This document shows, in pieces, positions 17,531 to 26,614 of a DNA stretch of 64,000 nucleotides; positions within the stretch are counted from its first letter, which is position 1, and every line of letters begins with the position of its first letter. The stretch lies in NCBI GenBank assembly GCA_947454235.1, contig CANGIY010000013.1, positions 1 through 64,000 on the forward strand. The letters are read 5' to 3'. Position numbers and translations under genes: made by a program. This DNA comes from Chitinophagaceae bacterium (GTDB lineage Bacteria > Bacteroidota > Bacteroidia > Chitinophagales > Chitinophagaceae). Below the pieces are notes generated by a model. The model did no database searches. It was given only the letters and a program-made list of their open reading frames with translations, and had not been told where the DNA came from.

Positions 17531-18247
17531 ATGTGCACATTGATATTTTTTCCGGCGAAAGATGGTGTCCATTTTGCATCTCTGAGAGATGAAAGCATAT
17601 TGAGGAAGCAAGCCATAACCCCTCAAATTATCACCAACGAAACAGGGTTACAAGTTGTTATGCCTATTGATGGCGAAGCTGGTGGAAGCTGGATTGGTGC
17701 ATCGAATGAAGGTGTAATAATGGTTTTAATGAATGGTGCATTCGTTAAACACAAACATAGCCCACCCTATGCCAAAAGCCGCGGATTAATATTGAAGGAA
17801 ATGTTGCTGGCAGAAGATTTCAAATCTCTTTGGGCGACCATGGATTTGACCAATATCGAGCCGTTTAGTATCTTTTGCTACAATCATACACACTTTATTC
17901 GACTCACCTGGACGAGTGAACAGAAAGTTGAAACGCCGCTCAACAGCTCGACTGCGCACGTTTTTTCGTCATGCACCCTGTACAATACTGAAATGGCAAC
18001 TTTTCGCGAACAGGCTATCAATAGTTGGATGGAGCAATCGCCCAAAGTGGATAGGGCTAGCACCCTTTTATTTCTACAAACTGCATTTGAACAAAGTACT
18101 ACAGGATTCTTCCTAAATCGAGAAACTGTAAAAACGATTAGCTACACTTACCTGAAAATACTCGGTCAGTCACCCTCAAAAATTTCATTTCACTACACTG
18201 ATTTACTCACAAACCAGGAGAGCAAAACAGTCATTGATTTAGGATAA
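17531..18247 (+). CDS. NRDE/TANGO2-family protein
   Basis: 238 residues starting Met-Cys-Thr-Leu, with the family's LRDES motif (residues 18-22, NRDE variant) and GGSWIGASNEGV. The conserved Cys2 after Met1 is the feature that has led the family to be considered Ntn-hydrolase-like; its true reaction is unsettled, and roles in haem or lipid handling have been proposed for eukaryotic TANGO2. The stop codon overlaps the ATP-grasp start (TAATG), so the two are translationally coupled. Confidence 0.8.
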   Translation: MCTLIFFPAKDGVHFASLRDESILRKQAITPQIITNETGLQVVMPIDGEAGGSWIGASNEGVIMVLMNGAFVKHKHSPPYAKSRGLILKEMLLAEDFKSLWATMDLTNIEPFSIFCYNHTHFIRLTWTSEQKVETPLNSSTAHVFSSCTLYNTEMATFREQAINSWMEQSPKVDRASTLLFLQTAFEQSTTGFFLNRETVKTISYTYLKILGQSPSKISFHYTDLLTNQESKTVIDLG

Positions 18248-19278
18248 TGAACAATCAACTTAGAATATTCAAGATAAAATTACTCAATTGGGAATACTGG
18301 CCCATGGGAATCGTTTATTTCCCGCTGTCTGTGTACTACCTTTTTCTATCGTTAAAGGCGAAGTCGTTTTTCTTTTTCAACGCCACTAACCCCGGTCTTG
18401 AAAATGGTGGAATGTTCTTTGAAAGCAAAGCGAAAATTTACGACTCCTTGCCAGTAGATGTAACCCCTACCACTCTACTCTGCCAAAAAACCGAAAGCAT
18501 TGAGGATGTCGCGAAAAAAATAACTTATGCAGGACTGAAATACCCAATAATCGCAAAACCCGACCGCGGAGAGCGCGGCTGGAAAGTCGAGAAAATTACA
18601 TCAATCACCGATCTGAACAGTTATATAAAACGTGCACCCTCTACATTTCTCATACAGCCATATATTGACTTGAGTGAAGAATACAGTGTATTTTATATAA
18701 GGCACCCAAAAAGCAAAACAGGAGTTATTACATCACTCACGTTTAAAAATTACCTCTCGGTGGTAGGCGATGGCATAAGTACTATTGACCAACTCATTGA
18801 CCGGCATGACCGGAGTTTCCTCAAGAAAGAACAATTGCTCCAATTATTAGGCGATTCGACTGTACGAGTTCTCGCAGCAGGAGAAAAGGTAACCTTAGTG
18901 CCCTTTGGCAACCATGTTCGCGGTGCTGAATTCATCAACTTTAATCATAAAATATCGGAAAAGCTGAGGGTTTCGTTTGAGGAAGTAAGCAAAAAACTGG
19001 AAGGCTTTTATTATGGCAGATTCGATGTAAAAGCCAATAGCTTTGAAGATCTGGAAGCAGGAAGTTTTCAAATTATAGAGCTAAATGGCACTGGCGCCGA
19101 ACCATCTCATATCTACAATCCGGGCTACAATTTCTTCAAGGCGCAGAAAGACATTTTCAGTCACTACAAACAGATGTGTGCAATAGCCATTCAAAACCGC
19201 ACGCAGGGGGCTACATTCATGACTCTGGCAACCTACCGCGACTTGAAGAAACAAGAAAAACTGTATAAGCAATGTTGA
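18247..19278 (+). CDS. ATP-grasp family ligase
   Basis: 343 residues. ATP-grasp features: the first Lys strand YPIIAKPDRGERGWKV (about residues 98-113), the hinge FLIQPYIDLSEEYSVFYI, and the Mg-binding end IELNGTGAEPSH (about 276-287). The family makes amide or thioester bonds by activating a carboxylate with ATP. Length and motif order resemble amino-acid or peptide ligases; the substrate is unknown. Overlaps NRDE by 1 base and the LysE-like exporter by 7, so the three proteins are made together. Confidence 0.75.
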   Translation: MNNQLRIFKIKLLNWEYWPMGIVYFPLSVYYLFLSLKAKSFFFFNATNPGLENGGMFFESKAKIYDSLPVDVTPTTLLCQKTESIEDVAKKITYAGLKYPIIAKPDRGERGWKVEKITSITDLNSYIKRAPSTFLIQPYIDLSEEYSVFYIRHPKSKTGVITSLTFKNYLSVVGDGISTIDQLIDRHDRSFLKKEQLLQLLGDSTVRVLAAGEKVTLVPFGNHVRGAEFINFNHKISEKLRVSFEEVSKKLEGFYYGRFDVKANSFEDLEAGSFQIIELNGTGAEPSHIYNPGYNFFKAQKDIFSHYKQMCAIAIQNRTQGATFMTLATYRDLKKQEKLYKQC

Positions 19279-19862
19279 TTGAGTTTTTCTGTATAGCTTT
19301 TGTAACCGGTGCCTACGGATATTTGTTTCCCGGCATCATTAATTTGCTGTTGGGCGACCTATATGGCAAACGTCATATCAAGCCATTGCTCGGCATACTT
19401 TTCATTGCTCTGCTGTTCGAATTCTTGTATAGTTACAATGTGATTACATTTTGCCATTGGGTCATTCAAAACAATTCATGGATTGTAGCAACAGGATATG
19501 CCTATTGTATATTATTGGGTGCTTCACTGTTCCTCAAAAAACAAACCGACAGCAACAAAGAAATAAAATGGTCGTTAGGCAGAGGCGTAATCGCTATTGT
19601 AGTGCATCCGCAACAAATTACATTCTGGCTCTCTGTTTACGTTCTATTCAGTGACAAGCTAAAAACCCAGAGCGAAATACTCACGTTTACAATCATAAGC
19701 TTATTGGGCAGCCTCGCAATTTTCCTGTTGTATGTTTTTTATTCCGACAAGCTGATAGAACGCCTGAAAATAAACAAGCGTATGCTCACTAAAATCGTGG
19801 GCTTTGTCTACTTAACCGGGGGACTTTGGGGGTTGGGACAGTTGCTGTTGAACCGCAATTAA
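19272..19862 (+). CDS. LysE/RhtB-like exporter
   Basis: 196 residues with six helices. The start resembles the LysE superfamily (PGIINLLLGDLYG in the first loop) and HPQQITFWLSVY matches the re-entrant NPK..FW motif of amino-acid exporters. It probably exports a small zwitterionic compound, perhaps the product of the overlapping ATP-grasp gene. Last gene of the run; converges on nuoA with 25 bases between and no clear terminator. Confidence 0.65.
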   Translation: MLIEFFCIAFVTGAYGYLFPGIINLLLGDLYGKRHIKPLLGILFIALLFEFLYSYNVITFCHWVIQNNSWIVATGYAYCILLGASLFLKKQTDSNKEIKWSLGRGVIAIVVHPQQITFWLSVYVLFSDKLKTQSEILTFTIISLLGSLAIFLLYVFYSDKLIERLKINKRMLTKIVGFVYLTGGLWGLGQLLLNRN

Positions 19863-19887
19863 AAGAATGAAATGAGGGCTGGGAAAA

Positions 19888-20238
19888 TTACATCCATTTC
19901 AATGCACCCTTTCTCCATGCGTAAACCAGCCCCATGAAAAGGATGAACATGAAGATGACGATTTCTATGAATGCCGGCATACCCATTTTTTTTACTACAA
20001 CAGCCCATGGGTACATAAATACCATTTCTACATCAAATACAAGGAAAATAAGGGCAAAAAGATAGTAACCTACATTGAACTGGATCCAAGAAGTACCTTC
20101 AGTTGGTATGCCGCATTCGTACGGTTCTCCTTTCACATCATTCTTCGAAGATTTCGCAACCAGCTTGGAAATAAGTATGCCTCCAAGAGAAAAAGCAACC
20201 CCGGTAACGAACAAAAGAATAATCGCAGAAATACCCAT
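19888..20238 (-). CDS. nuoA: NADH-quinone oxidoreductase subunit A, isolated
   Basis: 116 residues, three helices, with the invariant YECG loop (about 41-44) and the acidic helix-2 motif FLVFDVEMVFMYPWA. NuoA is an essential membrane subunit of complex I near the quinone site. It is normally the first gene of nuoA-N; here it stands alone, converging on the LysE-like gene downstream and divergent from ferredoxin upstream, so the remaining nuo genes must lie elsewhere. Confidence 0.93.
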   Translation of the reverse strand: MGISAIILLFVTGVAFSLGGILISKLVAKSSKNDVKGEPYECGIPTEGTSWIQFNVGYYLFALIFLVFDVEMVFMYPWAVVVKKMGMPAFIEIVIFMFILFMGLVYAWRKGALKWM

Positions 20239-20386
20239 GATTTTTTGATTTTAACTTTATCTTTGTTCAGCTTTCAGAGAATTTTAACAACTAAATTCCC
20301 GTTAGCTGACTGTAATCACCGATAAAAGTAAACAATAAATATTCTTTTACACACAAAATCTCTACTTTTAAAAAAAATTAAGAACT

Positions 20387-20737
20387 ATGGCAATTAAAAT
20401 CACTTCAGATTGTATCAATTGTGGCGCATGTGAACCAGAATGTCCTAATGGCGCGATTTTCGCGGGTGGCGACAACTGGAATTTTGCGTATAAAACTTCA
20501 CTTTCAGGTTCAGTAACGGGTAAAAACAGCGGTATTAGCGTTGATGCTGATGCTGAAAATGCACCAATTGCTGACGATATCTATTATATTTCTACTGATA
20601 AATGTACTGAGTGCGTTGGTTTCCACGAAGAACCACAGTGCGCTTCAGTTTGTCCGGTTGATTGCTGCGTAGCTGATGAAGACAACGTAGAATCAAAAGA
20701 AGAATTGGAAGCTAAAAAGAACAGTTTACACCCTTAA
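20387..20737 (+). CDS. 4Fe-4S dicluster ferredoxin
   Basis: 116 residues with two cluster motifs: CxxCxxCxxxCP at residues 9-20 ([12 protein letters not shown]) and a second with a longer first spacing ([18 protein letters not shown]). About 30 residues between them form an inserted hairpin. It is 21 bases ahead of korA and is the likely electron acceptor of the 2-oxoacid oxidoreductase. A weak -7-like TACTTTTA lies at 20363-20370. Confidence 0.92.
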   Translation: MAIKITSDCINCGACEPECPNGAIFAGGDNWNFAYKTSLSGSVTGKNSGISVDADAENAPIADDIYYISTDKCTECVGFHEEPQCASVCPVDCCVADEDNVESKEELEAKKNSLHP

Positions 20738-20758
20738 ACCATCGAATAGTTCTGAGCA

Positions 20759-22630
20759 ATGAGTGTTGAAACAAATTTTAAGCCTCAGGTTCCATTAATC
20801 GAGGCTGACAGTATAGTAATACGTTTTTCGGGTGACTCGGGAGATGGTATGCAGCTTACAGGTACTCAGTTTACTGACACTGCAGCGTTTCTTGGTAACG
20901 ACCTGAGTACATTCCCTGAATATCCTGCTGAAATTCGTGCCCCACAAGGTACTACAGCGGGTGTGTCGGGCTTTCAGGTGCATTTCGGCAGTCGCGAGAT
21001 TTATACTCCCGGCGACGCGTTTGATGTACTGGTTGCAATGAATGCAGCAGCTTTGAAAGTTGATCTTCCAAAGCTTAAAAAAGGTGGTATCATTATCACC
21101 AATACAGCAGGTTTCGATAAAAAGAACCTGAATCTTGCAGGGTATCCTGAAGGCGTGAATCCATTGGAAAATGATTCGCTTTCAGAATATAAAGTGCATA
21201 AAGTAGACGTCACAAAATTCACCAAGGAATGCCTCAATGGCAGTGGTCTTGGTATGAAGGAAATTGAGCGTTCTAAAAACATGTTCGTACTAGGACTTCT
21301 TTTCTGGATGTTCGACGAACCAATGCAATATACCATTGACTTTATCAATGAGAAATTTGCTAAAAAGCCTGAAATCGCTGAGGCGAATATCAAAACTTTG
21401 AAAGCAGGCTGGAACTTCGGTGATAACACTGAATTGTTTGCAACCCGCTTTAAAGTACAGGCAGCTAAGTTACCAAAAGGTGTTTATAGAAATATTAGCG
21501 GTAACTCAGCTTGTGCAATTGGTTTCGTTGCTGCGTCTGAATTAAGCGGACTACCATTGTTCCTAGGTTCTTATCCAATCACTCCGGCTTCTGATATTTT
21601 GCACGATTTGTCAAAATACAAAACCAACAATGTACGTACATTCCAGGCTGAAGACGAAATCGCCGGTATTTGTACTGCAATTGGAGCAAGCTATGCAGGC
21701 GGTTTAGGTATTACCACCACATCAGGTCCTGGTATGTCACTCAAAGGAGAAGCAATGGGACTTGCAATGATGCTTGAAATTCCATTGGTCATCCTTGATG
21801 TTCAAAGGGGCGGTCCGTCAACCGGGTTGCCAACTAAAACTGAACAAAGTGACTTGATGCAAGCTATGTACGGCAGGCACGGTGAAAGCCCGCTTCCTAT
21901 TATTGCTGCGTCATCTCCTGCCGATTGTTTCAACACCGTATTGGAAGCATGTCGTATCGCTATCGAGCACATGACACCAATTATTGTATTGACTGACGGC
22001 TATATCGCAAACGGTTCTGAGCCTTGGAGATTCCCGGCTGCGGCTGATTTGAAACCAATCAAAGTAACACGTTTAACCGAACCAAACGGAGAAAACGGTA
22101 CTTTGTTACCTTACAAACGCGATGAGCGTGGTGTACGTCCGTACATAGTACCGGGCACACCAGGTCTTATGCATCGTATTGGTGGTCTTGAAAAAGCAAG
22201 TGGAACAGGTAACGTAGCTTACGACCCAATGAACCACGAAAAAATGACGCACGAACGTGCTAATAAAGTGGAAAAAATTGCTGATTCAATTCCTGAAATC
22301 AAACCAGATAGCGGTAACGAAAAAGGTAAACTTTGTGTACTTGGCTGGGGTTCAACAAGTGGTTCAATTAAGACTGCTGTTCGCGAACTGATTGCTGAAG
22401 GGCATGACGTTGCTCACGTTCACTTGCACCACATCAATCCATTCCCTAAAAACCTTGAATCTTTATTGAAAGGATACGATAAAGTGTTGGTTCCGGAAAT
22501 GAACTGCGGTCAGTTGGTGAATCTGATCAGAGCTAAATATCTGATTCCTGCAATCCCTTACAACAAAGTACAAGGCTTGCCTTTCACTACTGCTGAATTG
22601 AAAACCAAAATTCTTGAAACTCTTAAATAA
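20759..22630 (+). CDS. korA: 2-oxoacid:ferredoxin oxidoreductase subunit alpha (gamma-alpha fusion)
   Basis: 623 residues: the N-terminal gamma domain (IRFSGDSGDGMQLTG near residue 20) is fused to the alpha domain (from about 240, GNSACAIGFVAASELSG, then the YPITPASDIL motif). With korB it oxidatively decarboxylates a 2-oxoacid, most probably 2-oxoglutarate in the TCA cycle, and passes electrons to ferredoxin. Gap to korB is 9 bases. Substrate choice (2-oxoglutarate versus pyruvate) is inferred from family likeness. Confidence 0.92.
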   Translation: MSVETNFKPQVPLIEADSIVIRFSGDSGDGMQLTGTQFTDTAAFLGNDLSTFPEYPAEIRAPQGTTAGVSGFQVHFGSREIYTPGDAFDVLVAMNAAALKVDLPKLKKGGIIITNTAGFDKKNLNLAGYPEGVNPLENDSLSEYKVHKVDVTKFTKECLNGSGLGMKEIERSKNMFVLGLLFWMFDEPMQYTIDFINEKFAKKPEIAEANIKTLKAGWNFGDNTELFATRFKVQAAKLPKGVYRNISGNSACAIGFVAASELSGLPLFLGSYPITPASDILHDLSKYKTNNVRTFQAEDEIAGICTAIGASYAGGLGITTTSGPGMSLKGEAMGLAMMLEIPLVILDVQRGGPSTGLPTKTEQSDLMQAMYGRHGESPLPIIAASSPADCFNTVLEACRIAIEHMTPIIVLTDGYIANGSEPWRFPAAADLKPIKVTRLTEPNGENGTLLPYKRDERGVRPYIVPGTPGLMHRIGGLEKASGTGNVAYDPMNHEKMTHERANKVEKIADSIPEIKPDSGNEKGKLCVLGWGSTSGSIKTAVRELIAEGHDVAHVHLHHINPFPKNLESLLKGYDKVLVPEMNCGQLVNLIRAKYLIPAIPYNKVQGLPFTTAELKTKILETLK

Positions 22631-22639
22631 TACTACAAC

Positions 22640-23683
22640 ATGTCAGCAACTATAGAACAAGAAGCATTACCGAAGCTTACAGCGAAAGATTTTGCGAGTA
22701 ATCAGGAAGTGAAATGGTGCCCTGGATGTGGTGACTATTCTATTCTGAAGCAAGTTCAGACAGTTATGCCTGATTTGGGCATACCAAAAGAGGATATAGT
22801 ATTCATTTCAGGTATCGGATGTGCAGCAAGGTTTTCATATTATATGGATACCTACGGCATGCACTCTATTCACGGTCGTGCAACAGCAATTGCATCAGGT
22901 GTGAAATCAATGAATCCAAATTTAAGTGTTTGGGTTGTATCGGGTGATGGTGACGCTTTCTCAATCGGAGGTAACCACTTCATTCACATGATGCGCCGTA
23001 ACTTTGATCTTAACTACCTGGTGTTCAACAACCAAATTTACGGTCTTACAAAAGGTCAATACTCTCCTACTTCTGAAAAAGGAAAAGTAGCAAAATCTAC
23101 CCCTTACGGTTCAATTGAAGATCCGTTTAATCCTTCAGAACTAGCATTGGGAGCAAAAGCATCTTTTGTTGCTCGTTCAATGGATCGTGACCCTAAACAC
23201 TTGCAGGCAATCTTAAAAAGAGCCAATGCACATAAAGGTTCATCATTCGTAGAAATCTATCAGAACTGTACCGTATTCAACGAAGGCGCATTCTTTGGCT
23301 TTACTGAAAAAGAAACCAAGAAAGAAAGAGGTTTGTTCCTTGAACATGGTAAACCTTTAATTTTCGGTGCTAACGACGATAAAGGTATCATTTTGGATGG
23401 TACGACACCACGTGTTGTTAATTTCAAAGAAATGGGCCTTTCAGCTGACGACCTTTGGATCCATGATGAGAAAGACAAAATCAAAGCGAGCATCATTGCA
23501 ACATTCTTTGATACTTCTTATGATGGTACTTCATTCCCTAGGCCGTTCGGTGTAATATTTGCCGAAGAACGTCCAACTTATGAAGATGGAATGAAAAGTC
23601 AAATTGATGCCCTTACCGCTAAAAAAGGTAAACCATCACTTGATGCCATACTTTCCGGCGACAAAACCTGGACTATCCTCTAG
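22640..23683 (+). CDS. korB: 2-oxoacid:ferredoxin oxidoreductase subunit beta
   Basis: 347 residues. Binds thiamine diphosphate and a 4Fe-4S cluster: WCPGCGDYSIL (about 27-37) and GIGCAARF supply cluster cysteines, and the ThDP/Mg motif is GDGDAFSIGGNHF ending in NNQIYGLTKGQ. It completes the ferredoxin-korA-korB unit. A strong rho-independent terminator follows within 25 bases. Confidence 0.93.
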   Translation: MSATIEQEALPKLTAKDFASNQEVKWCPGCGDYSILKQVQTVMPDLGIPKEDIVFISGIGCAARFSYYMDTYGMHSIHGRATAIASGVKSMNPNLSVWVVSGDGDAFSIGGNHFIHMMRRNFDLNYLVFNNQIYGLTKGQYSPTSEKGKVAKSTPYGSIEDPFNPSELALGAKASFVARSMDRDPKHLQAILKRANAHKGSSFVEIYQNCTVFNEGAFFGFTEKETKKERGLFLEHGKPLIFGANDDKGIILDGTTPRVVNFKEMGLSADDLWIHDEKDKIKASIIATFFDTSYDGTSFPRPFGVIFAEERPTYEDGMKSQIDALTAKKGKPSLDAILSGDKTWTIL

Positions 23684-23705
23684 TTTTTACTTATTTGATA
23701 ATACA

Positions 23706-23738
23706 AAAATAGCTTCGCACACGCGAGGCTATTTTTTT
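23706..23738 (+). terminator. kor operon terminator
   Basis: 13-bp stem (23706-23718 with 23723-23735, one G-U pair), loop ACAC, followed by a run of seven T. Classic rho-independent form. Confidence 0.88.
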
Positions 23739-23823
23739 GCTCCTTAGTTACCATAACTAGCGTCCAAAAAAAAACTACTCCTAGGCTGTAAAGCGACACT
23801 AAAAATCGGCAAGTATAAGGCAT

Positions 23824-23849
23824 GAAAAAAGCCACCAGAAATGGTGGCT
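23824..23849 (-). terminator. gldKLMN operon terminator
   Basis: 8-bp perfect stem (AGCCACCA 23830-23837, TGGTGGCT 23842-23849) with a GAAA loop; on the minus strand it is followed by TTTTTCATG. It lies 27 bases after the gldN stop. Confidence 0.8.
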
Positions 23850-23875
23850 CTTCTAATTATGTTTGGAACTAAATC

Positions 23876-25012
23876 TTAGTTATTAAATTTCCAAAGGTTT
23901 CTTTTGTAACGTTGAATTTCTCTTTCAATTCTGTTAGACTCCAGAATTTGCCTTTGTCTATCAGGATATTTGTCTTTAATCCTTTGACCTGCAGGGTTAG
24001 ATTCCATCAAAATTGTTGACTTGAATTGTCTTTGAATAAAGATGTCATCAAATGAAATGTTGTACAAATCGCGAGTAGGATCAACAACCTCTTTAGCAGC
24101 TAACAAACGACGGCATTGGTCGAAGTTTAACCAGAAAGGGTGAGTATCACCGATATCAACACCTGTAGATGTTTTGTTTTTCTTCAAAGGAGAAATACCA
24201 ATGATCTTAGTTACAACACGACCACGAACTTTATCGTAGAAGATATCCTCTTTGATTTCGAATTTAGTAACAGAATCTGGATTGAATTCTTGAAGAACCG
24301 ATTTTGTACCAGTAATCTCGCCATTTGAATCTAAGATAGAAATAATTGCACTATCCCTGAATTTTCCCATTACTTGCTTATAAGTCAATTTCTTTTGGAA
24401 ACCTTCGTCAGAATAAGCGATCAACTTTCCTTTCTTCAAACCATCCATAATGAATTGAATCAAAGTTTCGCCAGGGATAGCAAAAATCCTGTTTTCAGAA
24501 TCGGCAGTATTGATTTCTCTCCACAGACGTTTGTAGAACTTAACAGTGTTTTTATCATTCTCAGGGAATGGGAAAGGCTTAGCACCTTTCAACATTTGCA
24601 GCTTGTAAAAACCGTCTTTTGGCTTAGTTGTATCCAAGGGAACAGAACTATAATCAAAAGAATCGATGTTTTCAGCTACTACGTTTGGAGTTTCAACAGC
24701 ATCAGCGCCATCATCAACTGGTTGAGGAGCATCAACTACCGGCTGAGGAGCTGGAGTTGTTGTTGCTGCCGGTGGAGGAGTTGCGCCAGTGCCTGCACCT
24801 GCATCAGTAGCTGATGCGTCAGTACCAGCTGCTGCGCCTTTGCCTTTCTTCTTAGAACCTCCTGAGGCCTTCTTTCCCCCTGCTGCCGATTTTGGAGCCC
24901 CACCACCTGCTTTTGCGGTAGTTTTCTTACCTTTTCCACTTTGTGCATTAGCATCACCACCTACTGCGACCATTAGGAGGACAACCAATGCTGAAAAAAT
25001 TACCTTTCTCAT
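23876..25012 (-). CDS. gldN: Gliding motility / T9SS protein GldN
   Basis: 378 residues, periplasmic T9SS component that forms the outer-membrane-associated ring with GldK. Signal peptide (core FSALVVLLMVAVGG, ending NAQ), then about 75 residues of Lys/Gly/Ala and later Pro/Thr/Ala low complexity, longer than in Flavobacterium, then the conserved domain with YKRLWREIN and the C-terminal RQILESNRIEREIQRYKRNLW. Last gene of gldKLMN; 28 bases from gldM. Confidence 0.95.
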   Translation of the reverse strand: MRKVIFSALVVLLMVAVGGDANAQSGKGKKTTAKAGGGAPKSAAGGKKASGGSKKKGKGAAAGTDASATDAGAGTGATPPPAATTTPAPQPVVDAPQPVDDGADAVETPNVVAENIDSFDYSSVPLDTTKPKDGFYKLQMLKGAKPFPFPENDKNTVKFYKRLWREINTADSENRIFAIPGETLIQFIMDGLKKGKLIAYSDEGFQKKLTYKQVMGKFRDSAIISILDSNGEITGTKSVLQEFNPDSVTKFEIKEDIFYDKVRGRVVTKIIGISPLKKNKTSTGVDIGDTHPFWLNFDQCRRLLAAKEVVDPTRDLYNISFDDIFIQRQFKSTILMESNPAGQRIKDKYPDRQRQILESNRIEREIQRYKRNLWKFNN

Positions 25013-25040
25013 ATTATATAATTGTTTCTTGCTTTTTTAA

Positions 25041-26579
25041 TTATTGAATTGTGAAGATCAAAGGATCCAAAGGACGTTTGATACCATCAGGACCAGTAGC
25101 GAAGATTTCATCAAAGAAGATACGTGTACCAGACCCCATAGAAGATAAAGCTGCTTTCATTGGCGCAGTCAACATATTATTTGACGCTTCAAAAATCTGA
25201 GGATCTTGCCTTGGTTTTACGATAAATATCTTGAAGTGGTTAATGTTAAATTGCGCATTGAATACGAAGTCTTCCAAATTAGCAAACAATTTGTCTTGTG
25301 ACGTAGCTTGTTGTTTAGGAATAGGACCACCAGATTTACCGCCGAATTTAGCGCGTGGCGTAGGCAAACGTTTAACGCGGAATTTAGTTTCACCCAATTT
25401 AATAGTCTTGTGACTATCGTCTTCACCCATGATTGAAACTGTAGCCTCGCCTGATGCAGTTGGTTTTACAACATAAGCACCTTTTGAACCACTGATTGAA
25501 CCGTTGGTCATTGAAACTTTCAATTTATCCAAAGGAATACCTGGAGCCGATACAGTAATTGGGTTATCAACACCAATGTAGAATACAAGCATCGCATCTG
25601 GAGACACAGTTGCAAAAGGCTTAGCCACTCGGTAGGTTTGTTCAGGAGTCTTCCACTCACCCATAGTACCGTCGTTCTTTTTCATACGAATCGTAGCCGA
25701 CCATTTGAACTCACCTTCGCGAGAAGCACCTACTGTAAATTTACCCTTACCGCCTTCAACTTTAAGACCAGAACCATTAACTGTAATTTCCGGGTTCAAA
25801 GTATTACTGAACGCTGTCAAGAATACATCAGCAGAATATTGTTGTCCGAGGAATACATAGCTAGCTGAAGTTGGTACTGCGATAGCTGCATAAGAATCAA
25901 GTGTCAAATCAGTTTGGTTGATTGACCCAAGAATTCTCTTGATAGCTTCAGATTCAGTATTCTTTAAGTCCGCAGATATTTTTGACAAAGCAGTAAATGC
26001 CGCAGTCAAAGGAATACCATCTCCGAAGTAAGTTTGTTCCCAAGATGTTTTAATACCTTGCTTTGGTGCCGGATCATCAGCATTCAAAGCCATTTTGAAG
26101 TTTTTAGCATCTCCAGGACCTAATTCAGCCAGGATTCTCTTTTTAGTATCTTCAATTTTCTCTTTTAATTTCTTTGCGTTTTGACGCAATTCCATCATGT
26201 ACCTAGGTACGATGTTAACATCTTCACGAGATTTATAGTCGCCTGCAACAGAATCGAATCCACCACATTCTTTAATGAATTCTGCTCTAATTGCTGCAAT
26301 TTCAGCATCAAGTTCATTAGCTGCAGCTTTTACCCTACTAGCCTTATCCCATAATGGTTTCGCCCTACCGGCGTCTTCTTTGAGTTTTGTTGCTGCGAAA
26401 TTATCGAACGTTGAATTAATTGCTGTTTCAACGTTTTGTGTTGAAGTCTCCAGCCCAACTGATAAGTTTCTGAAGGCATCTAGTACCTTGTCGGTTACGG
26501 TCGTAGCGGCCAAACCTAACAATACGAGGTACAATATACCCATCATCTTCTGCCGGGGGGTCTCATTTACTCCTGCCAT
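25041..26579 (-). CDS. gldM: Gliding motility / T9SS motor protein GldM
   Basis: 512 residues. The N-terminus runs straight into the motor helix (MMGILYLVLLGLAATTV), after which the large periplasmic part has a helical region (about 60-220) and beta domains to the C-terminus. With GldL it makes the proton-driven rotary motor that powers T9SS secretion and gliding. Length and the first 25 residues are diagnostic. Lies 35 bases after gldL. Confidence 0.95.
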   Translation of the reverse strand: MAGVNETPRQKMMGILYLVLLGLAATTVTDKVLDAFRNLSVGLETSTQNVETAINSTFDNFAATKLKEDAGRAKPLWDKASRVKAAANELDAEIAAIRAEFIKECGGFDSVAGDYKSREDVNIVPRYMMELRQNAKKLKEKIEDTKKRILAELGPGDAKNFKMALNADDPAPKQGIKTSWEQTYFGDGIPLTAAFTALSKISADLKNTESEAIKRILGSINQTDLTLDSYAAIAVPTSASYVFLGQQYSADVFLTAFSNTLNPEITVNGSGLKVEGGKGKFTVGASREGEFKWSATIRMKKNDGTMGEWKTPEQTYRVAKPFATVSPDAMLVFYIGVDNPITVSAPGIPLDKLKVSMTNGSISGSKGAYVVKPTASGEATVSIMGEDDSHKTIKLGETKFRVKRLPTPRAKFGGKSGGPIPKQQATSQDKLFANLEDFVFNAQFNINHFKIFIVKPRQDPQIFEASNNMLTAPMKAALSSMGSGTRIFFDEIFATGPDGIKRPLDPLIFTIQ

Positions 26580-26614
26580 GCGTTTTAATTTATTTTAAAG
26601 GTGATGGATAATAA

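Noticed and set aside
24374-24814. 146-residue plus-strand open frame opposite gldN
   Set aside because: Shadow of the GldN coding region and its Pro/Ala low-complexity stretch.
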